Source: Pelatocladus maniniholoensis HA4357-MV3 (GTDB lineage: Bacteria; Cyanobacteriota; Cyanobacteriia; Cyanobacteriales; Nostocaceae). From it: DNA of 64,000 bases. The notes beneath the pieces are model-generated. The model did no database searches and was not told where the DNA came from. It saw only the letters and a list, made by a program, of their open reading frames with translations. Location: NCBI GenBank assembly GCA_019359115.1, contig JAHHHW010000076.1:1-64000 (forward strand), written 5' to 3'. The position numbers were made by a program, and so were the translations under genes. Below, one piece after another: positions 26,861 through 35,754 of this stretch (the first letter of the stretch is position 1; every line of letters begins with the position of its first letter).

Positions 26861-28504
26861 TCAATATGCAATTGAGATTCCTGAAGCAATCTGAATTTGG
26901 TCATTTAAAACTGCGTCAATATCTGCTTCAGTAGTTAATGGATTGGCAATTACTGCACGCATGGCTATTACAGATATTTCTTTATCCAAGTTGATAGTTG
27001 TTTTTGTCGTTCGTGAGATAAAAGTTCTACCAATCTGACGCTGCATCTTCTGTAAAAGCTCATTAAAATGATTAATAAATCGATTTTCTGTCTCTGATAA
27101 TTTTTTGTTGACAACTACTTCTCTAAATTGCTCTGGAATATAACGATAAATTAACAGATTAGTATCAGGTTCTGCTAATAATTCAAATTCAGGCATTGCC
27201 GAAATCTGAGCAGCCATGTATTGAGTTTTACGGATTCCTTCGTCAATCAAAAACTCATATCCATTAAGACCAATTAGCTTTAGACCAGCATGTAAAAATA
27301 AAGCCATGCCTGGTCGAGAACCTTCTAAAGAACGCTTACCTAAATCAAATGACCCTTTACGCATGGTATAGCTAGCCTGTTTTTCAATTGAAGAAGCCAA
27401 ATGAGGGTCGCGGAAAAAGACCATACCAATACCCATTGGCAAATACAATTGTTTATGTCCATCAATAGTTACTGAGTGAGCTTTTTCAATGCCAGCAAGC
27501 TTATGTTGATGTTTTCGAGAAAATATCACCGGACCACCCCAAGCAGCATCCACATGAAAATGTATATTATTTTCTTGGGCAATCTCTACTATATCTTCTA
27601 GTGGATCGACGCTACCAGAATCTGTAGTTCCAGCAATACCAACAATGGCTATGATATGTAAGTTTTGCTGGCGACAATCTGCAACGGCTCGACGTAAGGC
27701 TTGGATATTGACTCGATTGTTAGAATCTACTGGGACTCGCATCAAATTTTTAGTGCTTATGCCCATTAAATCCGCAGCTTTATCAAAAGAGAAGTGCATC
27801 AATTCGGAACCAATTACAACTGCTCCTTTGTAGCCGTAAAAATTTAAAGCTGCACTTAAACCTTCTTTTTCTATACCTAAAAACTCATTCTTTGCACCTA
27901 AAGATCTATTTCGAGCGCACCACAAAGCAGTTATGTTGGCTGTTGTGCCACCAGAAACCAAGATTCCTAATGTACTTTGATTATTTTGAATATGCTGGGC
28001 GTAGAAATTATCCGATAAATCATAAATTTGCCGATGCATCATTGCTAAAGCCTCACGTTCGCAAAAACTCAAGGCTTTAGCTGTCTCTATTTTGACAGCA
28101 TTTTGATTCATCGCTGTCATTAGCTTGGCTAAAGGACGCACAAAAGCAGGAAGTGCGGAGGTCATATGACCGATAAATTGTGGTGCAGATGTGTGTATTG
28201 AATGAGCAACAACATTTTCATTTAAGTATTGAAAGTAGCTTTCAAAATTAGTAGGTTGTGCAGGTATTTTGCTCTCACCAAAATTTTGGATTATCCATTC
28301 AATATCAACATTGGTATTTGCATTGTTTGCAATTAAAAAATTTTGAGAGTACTCCTCAACCATTTCATCTATTTGAGTTTCAATTGATTTCCCTTGAATA
28401 GGTGCAAATATTTGTTTTATATACTCATAAATTTCAGTAGACAATACTTTTTCTGATGAATAAAAACTCTTTTTAGATGAAATTTCTTTTTCAGTTAATG
28501 TCAT
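26861..28504 (-). CDS. panP: PLP-dependent aspartate 1-decarboxylase-like protein (PanP type)
   Basis: A 547-aa group II PLP decarboxylase of the glutamate/aspartate decarboxylase superfamily, resembling PanP, which makes beta-alanine from aspartate. Visible signs are VSGGTTANITALW, HVDAAWGGP and the PLP lysine in IDGHKQLYLP. Length fits PanP, which is longer than typical GadB. The ATG at 28504 has AAGGAAG upstream. Its place inside an NRPS/PKS operon, with two A domains whose codes resemble the beta-alanine code, suggests dedicated precursor supply. Glutamate, diaminobutyrate or tyrosine decarboxylation remains possible from sequence alone. Confidence 0.85.
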   Translation of the reverse strand: MTLTEKEISSKKSFYSSEKVLSTEIYEYIKQIFAPIQGKSIETQIDEMVEEYSQNFLIANNANTNVDIEWIIQNFGESKIPAQPTNFESYFQYLNENVVAHSIHTSAPQFIGHMTSALPAFVRPLAKLMTAMNQNAVKIETAKALSFCEREALAMMHRQIYDLSDNFYAQHIQNNQSTLGILVSGGTTANITALWCARNRSLGAKNEFLGIEKEGLSAALNFYGYKGAVVIGSELMHFSFDKAADLMGISTKNLMRVPVDSNNRVNIQALRRAVADCRQQNLHIIAIVGIAGTTDSGSVDPLEDIVEIAQENNIHFHVDAAWGGPVIFSRKHQHKLAGIEKAHSVTIDGHKQLYLPMGIGMVFFRDPHLASSIEKQASYTMRKGSFDLGKRSLEGSRPGMALFLHAGLKLIGLNGYEFLIDEGIRKTQYMAAQISAMPEFELLAEPDTNLLIYRYIPEQFREVVVNKKLSETENRFINHFNELLQKMQRQIGRTFISRTTKTTINLDKEISVIAMRAVIANPLTTEADIDAVLNDQIQIASGISIAY

Positions 28505-28624
28505 TTGACTTCCTTGAATAACTAATATTGTATTTTTCTATTGTCAGTGTAGAGTAAAGTAATGATTGTTTGGATATTCAGGAGTTGAGAGCAAACTTTA
28601 ATCTTTTAGAGTTTATTCACCTGC

Positions 28625-31399
28625 TTAGGACGAAACTCCCCTTTCCTTTGCTGCTGCTCGATGTTCTTTTCTTGCTTGTTTCCGACGCTGTGTCGAATCT
28701 TTCGTACTTTGAGAACGATGAGATACAAAATATGTTTCTTCTGTTGATTCCTGGCTAAAATATCTAGCTAAGTGGCTTACGGTAGGATGTTGAAACATTT
28801 CCACCAAGAGTAAATTTTTCTGGAATATTTTTTGTAATTTACTATGAACCTGAACTAAAAGCAGCGAATGACCACCCAGTTCAAAGAAATTATCATGAAT
28901 TCCTACATTCTCAACATGAAGTACTTCTTGCCAAATATCGGCAATAGTTTTTTCTATCTCTGTTTGGGGTGGCTGATAAACTACTTCCAATTCTGGACGT
29001 ACTGTATCAGGTGCGGGTAGTGCTTTGCGGTCAACCTTACCATTAGGTGTTAGTGGTAACGCTTCTAATGTCACAAAAGCTGCTGGCACCATGTAGTTTG
29101 GCAACTTCGACTCCAAAAAGCTACGTAATTCAGTAATTTTCAGTGTTTGCTCTTTTTGAGGAACTACATAGGCAACTATTCGTTGAGAATCTGCCGATTC
29201 TCCATTAACTATAACCACAGTTTCTCGCACTGCTGGGTATTGGCTGATGATTACCTCTATTTCTCCTAATTCAATTCGCAAACCACGTACTTTTACTTGG
29301 TGGTCAATACGACTAATGTACTCTATCTCCCCATTTGCTAAATAACGTGCCTTGTCCCCAGTCTTATATAAACGCTCAGTTTGCTGACTAAAAGGATTAG
29401 GAATAAATTTTTCTGCCGTCAAGTCAGGACGGTTTAAGTAACCTCTACCTACTGCTACACCACCAATATAAACTTCACCTGTTATGCCCACAGGAACAAG
29501 GTTGAGATACTTATCAAGTAAATATATTTGGATATTTGCAATTGGTTGACCGATAGGAACTGTATTTTGATTGGTAATATTATCTTTTTCACACTGCCAA
29601 AAAGTGACATCCACAGCAGCTTCTGTTGGACCATAGAGATTATGCAGTTGAGCATTAAGTCGATTAAAGAAGCGTTGTTGCAACTGGACTGATAATGCCT
29701 CACCACTGGTAATTACTCGTACCAGTGATTGACATTTTTCTAAACTTTCTGCTTCGATAAAAACTTGCAGCATTGAGGGGACAAAATGTAAAGTTGTTAT
29801 TTGCTGCTGTGCAATCAAGTTGACTAGATAGTTTGTATCTTTATGACCTTCTGGTTGAGCGACAACTAAACGCGCACCCGTGATTAACGTCCAGAAAAAT
29901 TCCCATACGGATACATCGAAACTGAAGGGAGTTTTTTGTAAAACTGCATCTGCTGATGTTAATTGGTAAGTCTGTTGCATCCATAGTAAGCGATTGAGAA
30001 TACCGCTATGAGCATTCATCGCACCTTTGGGTTTACCTGTAGAACCAGAGGTATAGATTACATAAGCCAAATTATCAAGTGTAATGTTGGATATGGGATT
30101 GTCTGTACTTTCATGAGCGATTTTCTCCCAATCACTATCGATGCAAATTACCTGAGCTTTATGATTTGATATATTTTCTAATAGGTATTGTTGTGTGAGT
30201 AATACACCTGCTTGGGAGTCTTCTAACATATAAGCCAAGCGTTCTTGGGGATAGCTAGGGTCAAGTGGTACATATGCACCACCTGCTTTGAGGATGGCTA
30301 ATAGTCCGATGACCATAGAGAGCGATCGCTCTACGCAAATTCCTACCAAAATCTCTGGTTTTACTCCTAGCGAATCGCTACGCGACAGCTTCGCTGAACG
30401 CAAGTAGTGTGCCAACTGATTCGCTCGTCGGTTTAATTCCCGATAACTTAACTGTTGGTTTTCAAATACCACTGCGATCGCATCAGGTACTTCCTCTACC
30501 TGTGCTGCAAACAACTCATGGATACATTGCTGTTGAGGATACTCAACTTCTGTATTATTCCACTCCCGCAACAATTGATATTTCTCATATTCTGTTAACA
30601 GTGGTAAATCTAACAAACGCTGCTGAGGATTGGCAACAATTGCTTGAAGCAACGTTTGCAAATGACCTACCATTTTTTGTATATAACTTTCTGCAAATGA
30701 ATCAGTTCTCTGTACTATGTTTGTGTAGAAATTAGTTACTAATTGAAGATTTTTGTTACTAAAATTATTTTCATTATAATCTATCGAACCGCAAATTTCA
30801 TTATTCTCAGCAAGAAAAGAAACTGTAATATTATTCTTGAATTTTAATACATCATTTTTATTGTGAATATTTTCTAATAGTATAACTGTATCAAATAATG
30901 AACATCGGTTCTCTACTTGAGGTAAATTTAATAAATCAATTAATTCATCAAAACAATAGTCCTGATGACTATATGCCTGGATTAAATTATCTTTGACTCG
31001 AATGAGAAAGTTTTTAAATGTCATCTCATTACATAATTGAGTTCTTAAGGGAATCAGTTTACTATCATTCAAATAATCTAGATTTACACCATTTATTTTC
31101 TTATAAGCTGGTATTCCAACAATAAGGTCATTAGTTCCAAGATACCGTTGCATAAGTATCTTAAATGCCGATACAAGCATTAAGTACAACAAAAAATCAG
31201 ACCCTTTAGTTAACTTGATAATTCCCTGAGATAAATAATCAGGTAGCTCAAAATAATGACTTTTATTTTTTCCAATATACTGGGATGTTCTGGCATAATA
31301 CTGTATTAAATTTGTTTCTGGTAATTCTCCAGAAAGTTGATTCAACCAGTATATTTTTTGAGAAAATAGCTCTTCGACATCTAATATTTTTGTCATCAT
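28625..31399 (-). CDS. NRPS with truncated C domain, A (Ser code), PCP
   Basis: A 924-aa protein. The first 270 residues correspond only to the second half of a condensation domain; the HHxxxDG half is absent, so it should not condense by itself. The A domain (YTSGSTGKPKG near 450) reads DVWHISLVDK, matching the serine code (DVWHFSLVDK in EntF). The PCP has GGHSLLL (Ser near 840). The tail is basic (RRKQARKEHRAAAKER), docking-like, and precedes a PKS gene in the operon. The complete free-standing C domain at 34366-35754 could condense for it in trans. An in-frame hairpin insert lies in the A domain (30369-30395). Confidence 0.93.
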   Translation of the reverse strand: MMTKILDVEELFSQKIYWLNQLSGELPETNLIQYYARTSQYIGKNKSHYFELPDYLSQGIIKLTKGSDFLLYLMLVSAFKILMQRYLGTNDLIVGIPAYKKINGVNLDYLNDSKLIPLRTQLCNEMTFKNFLIRVKDNLIQAYSHQDYCFDELIDLLNLPQVENRCSLFDTVILLENIHNKNDVLKFKNNITVSFLAENNEICGSIDYNENNFSNKNLQLVTNFYTNIVQRTDSFAESYIQKMVGHLQTLLQAIVANPQQRLLDLPLLTEYEKYQLLREWNNTEVEYPQQQCIHELFAAQVEEVPDAIAVVFENQQLSYRELNRRANQLAHYLRSAKLSRSDSLGVKPEILVGICVERSLSMVIGLLAILKAGGAYVPLDPSYPQERLAYMLEDSQAGVLLTQQYLLENISNHKAQVICIDSDWEKIAHESTDNPISNITLDNLAYVIYTSGSTGKPKGAMNAHSGILNRLLWMQQTYQLTSADAVLQKTPFSFDVSVWEFFWTLITGARLVVAQPEGHKDTNYLVNLIAQQQITTLHFVPSMLQVFIEAESLEKCQSLVRVITSGEALSVQLQQRFFNRLNAQLHNLYGPTEAAVDVTFWQCEKDNITNQNTVPIGQPIANIQIYLLDKYLNLVPVGITGEVYIGGVAVGRGYLNRPDLTAEKFIPNPFSQQTERLYKTGDKARYLANGEIEYISRIDHQVKVRGLRIELGEIEVIISQYPAVRETVVIVNGESADSQRIVAYVVPQKEQTLKITELRSFLESKLPNYMVPAAFVTLEALPLTPNGKVDRKALPAPDTVRPELEVVYQPPQTEIEKTIADIWQEVLHVENVGIHDNFFELGGHSLLLVQVHSKLQKIFQKNLLLVEMFQHPTVSHLARYFSQESTEETYFVSHRSQSTKDSTQRRKQARKEHRAAAKERGVSS
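30369..30395. repeat. Hairpin insert in an A domain, copy 1
   Basis: A 27-base sequence with arms AGCGAA and TTCGCT around ACGCG. It forms most of an in-frame expansion in the Ser A domain: HYL-RSAKLSRSDS-LGVK, where other A domains here have only two residues (HYLQKLGVK). The same sequence recurs at 43811-43837. Confidence 0.6.
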
Positions 31400-31549
31400 T
31401 TTTAGCTAGTTAGCGATTGCCTATAAATGTACTATTATACTTACCAGATTCCCAAATATCTAAATTCTATATTAATTAATAATACCGACATAAGAAACCC
31501 ATATCTACTAACAGATTTAGAAAGTATAACTATAATAATCCATTAATTT

Positions 31550-32593
31550 CTAAAAAATTATTCTAGATGTAGCCGTAGGTCTAGCACTTCTTGATTTTCT
31601 CAAATCCCTGGCAACAATTATTCTTTTAAGCCAACGATGCTGACCATCATACATGGTTGTGTATGGCTTTCTTCCGTGTACTGCCTTGTAATTATCAATA
31701 AAGCAGAAATCTCCAGGTTGTAGAACGAGATCGCTTAGATTACTTTCAATCGATTTAATTAATTTATTTAGGGCTGTTAATGCTTCATTATCATCTTCTA
31801 GTTTATTCATATCCATGAAGTAAGGATCGATACGAACATATGGACATTTTGGATCGCCATAAAACACAGAAATTTTTTCTGGTTCGCTATTAATCTCGCT
31901 TATTTTATGGTAAGCAGAACTGAGTAAGTTATCATTATTAGCTTGAGTTTTTTGTAAATCAGATTGATTTTTGACTAAATGAGATTCATCTGGGCGAATT
32001 GTGAAGCGAGGTTCAAATAAAATTGCTATCTCTTCTGGATTTAGATAAGAAGTTGCATCTACAGGTGCAACAGTAGTAGCAGCTTTTTCTTTATTTCTTA
32101 GACACATCATACCTAGATAATCGCCTCTGTAAGGGTGAAACGCATCTTCGTTATGCCACCAGAGTAACTCTTTACTACTACTACCAAGTTGTTCATGTTC
32201 GTGACCTTGAATGGGTATAACATCATGAACGATATGTCCAGCTTGCTGAGTAGACCAACCAATCACATCACCTAGTAATGTGCTGAATAGAATAAAAATA
32301 ATTTCTTCTTCTAGAGCTGAGGAAATTTCTTGTCTATGCTGCCAATGAGAAGGAGTTTTACCAATTTTTTCTTCTGAAATTGGATAACCTGAAATTAGAC
32401 AAAGACCTGATGATGGTTCTAATAGTCTGAAATCGTTAATAAATGCCCGAATTCGCTTAGGAAGCTCGTGAGCGATAATTGATGCATCTTTTAAAAAATG
32501 CTCGTCTTCTACTGAAGAATATTGAGAGGTAATATCTTTAATCAATGACTTCATTTCATCAATTTCGCGCTCGAAAAAAATAATTTTTTCCAT
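31550..32593 (-). CDS. Fe(II)/2-oxoglutarate amino-acid beta-hydroxylase (VioC/AsnO family)
   Basis: A 347-aa dioxygenase of the clavaminate-synthase-like VioC/AsnO group, which hydroxylates free arginine (VioC) or asparagine (AsnO) at C3. Family features are IAHELPKRIRAF, LLGDVIGWSTQQ, the metal-binding HxE in WWHNEDAFHPYRGDY, the distal His in VHGRKPY, and RWLKRIIVARDL with the 2-oxoglutarate Arg. VioC uses two Asp (VDGD) to hold the guanidine; here the segment reads RIDPYF, so only the first Asp is kept. It lies two genes after a VioD-like aminotransferase, which favours arginine. The cluster also has an Asn-code A domain, so asparagine is the main alternative. Confidence 0.9.
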   Translation of the reverse strand: MEKIIFFEREIDEMKSLIKDITSQYSSVEDEHFLKDASIIAHELPKRIRAFINDFRLLEPSSGLCLISGYPISEEKIGKTPSHWQHRQEISSALEEEIIFILFSTLLGDVIGWSTQQAGHIVHDVIPIQGHEHEQLGSSSKELLWWHNEDAFHPYRGDYLGMMCLRNKEKAATTVAPVDATSYLNPEEIAILFEPRFTIRPDESHLVKNQSDLQKTQANNDNLLSSAYHKISEINSEPEKISVFYGDPKCPYVRIDPYFMDMNKLEDDNEALTALNKLIKSIESNLSDLVLQPGDFCFIDNYKAVHGRKPYTTMYDGQHRWLKRIIVARDLRKSRSARPTATSRIIF

Positions 32594-32708
32594 GATAATT
32601 ACTTGAATTTTTCTTGTGTTTACTTCTCTGCTGTTTCTTTTTTCTCAGCTATATCGGTTCTATATATTATTGCTATTAATAAGAATTATTTGCTTATTTT
32701 TAAAAAAG

Positions 32709-33029
32709 TTATTGAACGATTTTAATGCCGTCATTATCTAACAACAGATTTAAAAATCCTAATATTACTTCATCACTATCCTCTCTACTATCTTCTTTAT
32801 TAACTAAAGAGTATGAATCCTCTAAAATTATTTTGACACTCTGGATTTCTCCAGAATTGATAGTTTTAATTGCTGTCTGAATATTGGGATATAAAGGAAC
32901 TACTGTAGGTATTCTATTAACCGCGCTCGCAAGATTAATAAATGAATTTTGAATTGCAAAAGTTTCTTTTTCCCAGATTTTTTCTGTGAATTGAATCCAG
33001 AATTGCTGTGATGGTTTAACTGTTTGCAT
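32709..33029 (-). CDS. Small protein between VioD-like and VioC-like genes
   Basis: I do not recognise the family. About 106 aa if started at the ATG at 33029, which has AAGG ten bases upstream; an ATG at 33041 or a TTG at 33053 are alternatives. The N-terminal FWIQFTEKIWEKE vaguely recalls the opening of JmjC/cupin-like proteins found in some NRPS loci, but no metal-binding motif follows. The C-terminal half is acidic. It starts about 20 bases after the VioD-like gene ends, so the two are probably translated from one message. It could be an accessory subunit or a fragment. Confidence 0.6.
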   Translation of the reverse strand: MQTVKPSQQFWIQFTEKIWEKETFAIQNSFINLASAVNRIPTVVPLYPNIQTAIKTINSGEIQSVKIILEDSYSLVNKEDSREDSDEVILGFLNLLLDNDGIKIVQ

Positions 33030-33049
33030 ATTTCTATACATCCTTAAAA

Positions 33050-34189
33050 TCAAAAATCCGTAACTAAAGCTGTTGATAAGCGACTTAGACCTTCCTTAAG
33101 ATCAGATGTAGCTCCTCCAAATCCTAATCGCACATGACTTGGATGATTAAAGCAAGTACCTGGTACAAGCAACACTTTATAAACGTTTGCTAGATGATGA
33201 CAAAAAGCCTCAGAATCTGAAATGCTTCGTAAACCCATAAATGTACAAACACCACCTTGGGGACGTGACCATCTTACAAACTCTTTATGTTCTTCTACCC
33301 ACTTAGATAAAATATCTAGATTAGTATAGGCTTGCTGCAAACGAATACTTAGAAGATTGTCGGCTTTTTCTACAACTCTTTGGGCAATCAGTTCAATCAT
33401 GGGAGAAAGATGAAGCGTCATATAGTCACGCAAATGGACAAAACCCTCTAACAGTTCTTTTGAAGCCAAACACCATCCAAATCGTAATCCTGGTAACCCA
33501 TAGCATTTAGAAAAAGTTCCCATTGAAATAGAGCGATCATAATATAAGTTAGGATTGGACAGGAGAATACCGTCGTAAACGATATCTGCAAAAGCCGCAT
33601 CCCAAACAAGATAAGCTCCTACCTCCGTTACTGCCTCGATTAACTCATTTTGTTCTTGTTGACTTAATGACACACCAGTGGGATTGTGAGGGAAGTTAAC
33701 AATTACCATTCGGGTGCGTGGGGTAATTAACTTTTTGGCTTCCTCAATATTAGGAGCAAAATTATCCTCACCTCGAAGTTGCCAACGCTTTAACTGGCAA
33801 CCGATCGACTCAGCAATGGAAAATAGTTGTTGATAGCAAGGATCTAAGACAACTACTTCATCACCAGCATTAAGCAGCCCATTCATGATTAAGAAATTGG
33901 CTTCACTTGAGCCATGAGTTACCATAACTTGCTCTGGATCTCCATTACTCCAGCGCGAGGCAATAGCTTGACGCAACTGCAAACTTCCCAAGCTGGAGCT
34001 ATCGTGGAAGACTACATTATTCAGTTCTTCTTGAGTAAGGTTAGTAAGTTGATAAAGCTCGGTGAGCGAAAAGTTTTCTACCCCACTACTACCGATATCA
34101 ATTTCGGTACTGAAATAATAATCCCTCATCCAACCCTCTAAAAGAGCAGGAGCAATTTCGTTAATTGGGTTCTTGGTTAATGTTTCCAT
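33050..34189 (-). CDS. PLP enzyme resembling capreomycidine synthase (VioD-like)
   Basis: A 379-aa fold-type I aminotransferase-like protein that resembles VioD, which cyclises 3-hydroxyarginine to capreomycidine. Shared features with VioD are LEGWMRDYYFSTEIDIGSSG-like start, THGSSEANFL, VNFPHNPTG, WDAAFADIVYDG, the PLP lysine in TFSKCYGLPGLRFGWC, RDYMTLHLSPMIE and VPGTCF. The resemblance runs over the full length rather than one motif. Together with the VioC-like gene it forms the minimal two-enzyme capreomycidine pathway. If the VioC-like enzyme acts on another amino acid, this protein would act on that hydroxy product instead. Judged by memory of VioD, not by alignment. Confidence 0.85.
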   Translation of the reverse strand: METLTKNPINEIAPALLEGWMRDYYFSTEIDIGSSGVENFSLTELYQLTNLTQEELNNVVFHDSSSLGSLQLRQAIASRWSNGDPEQVMVTHGSSEANFLIMNGLLNAGDEVVVLDPCYQQLFSIAESIGCQLKRWQLRGEDNFAPNIEEAKKLITPRTRMVIVNFPHNPTGVSLSQQEQNELIEAVTEVGAYLVWDAAFADIVYDGILLSNPNLYYDRSISMGTFSKCYGLPGLRFGWCLASKELLEGFVHLRDYMTLHLSPMIELIAQRVVEKADNLLSIRLQQAYTNLDILSKWVEEHKEFVRWSRPQGGVCTFMGLRSISDSEAFCHHLANVYKVLLVPGTCFNHPSHVRLGFGGATSDLKEGLSRLSTALVTDF

Positions 34190-34365
34190 CAGTGTTGAAA
34201 TTCATTTAACTTTGTTAATTACTTAGCTTCTTTTCTGATTTGATTACTTGAATTTTTTTCGATGATGGCAATTTTTTCAATATCTATAATTACTGCATTT
34301 CGATTATATTGCTTGTGAATTTACTCACTAGATTAGTATCTTTGTTAACGTATTAAAGCTAATTA

Positions 34366-35754
34366 CTAATCAAATAATACAGCTTCTTTTTCTAAATATT
34401 TTGATATTTCCTGTTGTCTTGCTGTTGAAAACGATAACTCTTTAATTTTGACAAAAGGATTAGCCATTATATATTCTAAAGCTACTTGAAAATCTGCAAG
34501 TATTCCAGAAATTGTAGCAATATCAAATCTCCGAGAATCATATGAAATTGCCACTATCATTTCCAAATCTGGATATATAACTAAATTTAAAGGATAATTT
34601 GTTCTGAAATACTCACCTTTACTTATATCAATTTCTAAATTTCCTTTCCAGCTTAGTGCAGATTGACCACTTGGAGTGTTCTCAACCACAACAAAACTTT
34701 CAAATAAAGGTAAATTTCGGGGTACCTCACTCCAGCCTTGAATTTGTGTCAGTGAAGTGTATTCATGATGACGTAATTCGACTAATTTAGTCTGAATATC
34801 TTTGAGCCATGGTAACAAATGTTGCTCTGTATTTATTTTTAAATTTACGGGCAAAGTATTTATAAATAAACCTGTTATTGACTCTACTTCTGCTAAGTCT
34901 ACTGGTCTTCCAGTGACTGTACAGCCATAGACTATGTTGCTACGACAAGTATATCGACTAAGGAGAATAGACCAAATTCCATTGATTAATGCAGCTAGAG
35001 TTAGGCGATTTGTTGCGATAAAACATAACAGTGATTGTGTCTTTTCTTTTGACAGTTTTAATTTTTCTTGATCGTACCTCTGTTCTGTCAATTTTAACTG
35101 CTTATTCTCTATAAAAATTAGAGGTGTTGGTGCTTTAATACCCGCTAATTGTTGTCTCCAAAAAGCTTCAGTTTTTTCTATGTCCTGCTCCTGTAACCAG
35201 TCGATATAATCACGGAAAGAACTATTCGATGCAAATCTTATTTCTTTACCTTCACAAAGTGCTTCATAAATTTGTAGGAACTCATCTAATATTATCGCAG
35301 AAGACCATCCATCTGTGACTATATGATGAGTACTCCAAACAAATTCATAGTAATCATGAGCAAGACGAATTAAAGTTATACGCATCAGACATGGCTGCGA
35401 TAAGTCAAAATATAATTTGCGATCGCTATCATAAAACGATTTCAAACGCTCTTCCTGTTCTGCTTGTTCGATACCGCACCAATCATATTGATTTAAGGAA
35501 ATTTTCACAGTTTTATAGACGACTTGTAAGGGATTATCAATGTCTTCCCAGTAAAATGCTGTACGCCAAATTGCATGTCTGTCTACAATTTTTTGCCATG
35601 CTTCTTCAAAAGCCTTGATATTTAATTTACCACGTAAACCTATAGGAGAATGAGAAAAATATAATGATAATTCTCTTTCGTACAAAGAATGGAATAGTAT
35701 ACCTTTTTGTACAGGTGTAAGCTCAAATATATCCTCTATATTTTCTGCTTTCAT
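34366..35754 (-). CDS. Free-standing NRPS condensation domain
   Basis: A 462-aa single condensation domain. It begins FELTPVQKGILFHSLYE, has the intact catalytic motif HHIVTDGWS (about 145) and the later segments GCTVTGRPVDL and FESFVVVENTP. Its ATG overlaps the stop of the preceding PKS gene by four bases (ATGA), so translation is coupled. The next NRPS downstream in the operon lacks the catalytic half of its own C domain, and the preceding PKS ends in a defective epimerase-like domain. This protein is therefore the likely in-trans catalyst joining the ketide to serine. Confidence 0.9.
   Translation of the reverse strand: MKAENIEDIFELTPVQKGILFHSLYERELSLYFSHSPIGLRGKLNIKAFEEAWQKIVDRHAIWRTAFYWEDIDNPLQVVYKTVKISLNQYDWCGIEQAEQEERLKSFYDSDRKLYFDLSQPCLMRITLIRLAHDYYEFVWSTHHIVTDGWSSAIILDEFLQIYEALCEGKEIRFASNSSFRDYIDWLQEQDIEKTEAFWRQQLAGIKAPTPLIFIENKQLKLTEQRYDQEKLKLSKEKTQSLLCFIATNRLTLAALINGIWSILLSRYTCRSNIVYGCTVTGRPVDLAEVESITGLFINTLPVNLKINTEQHLLPWLKDIQTKLVELRHHEYTSLTQIQGWSEVPRNLPLFESFVVVENTPSGQSALSWKGNLEIDISKGEYFRTNYPLNLVIYPDLEMIVAISYDSRRFDIATISGILADFQVALEYIMANPFVKIKELSFSTARQQEISKYLEKEAVLFD

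Noticed and set aside
30409-30735. Plus-strand ORF of 108 aa
   Set aside because: Antisense to a C-A linker. A similar antisense ORF recurs at 43929-44126 because the two NRPS genes share sequence there, not because it is a conserved gene.
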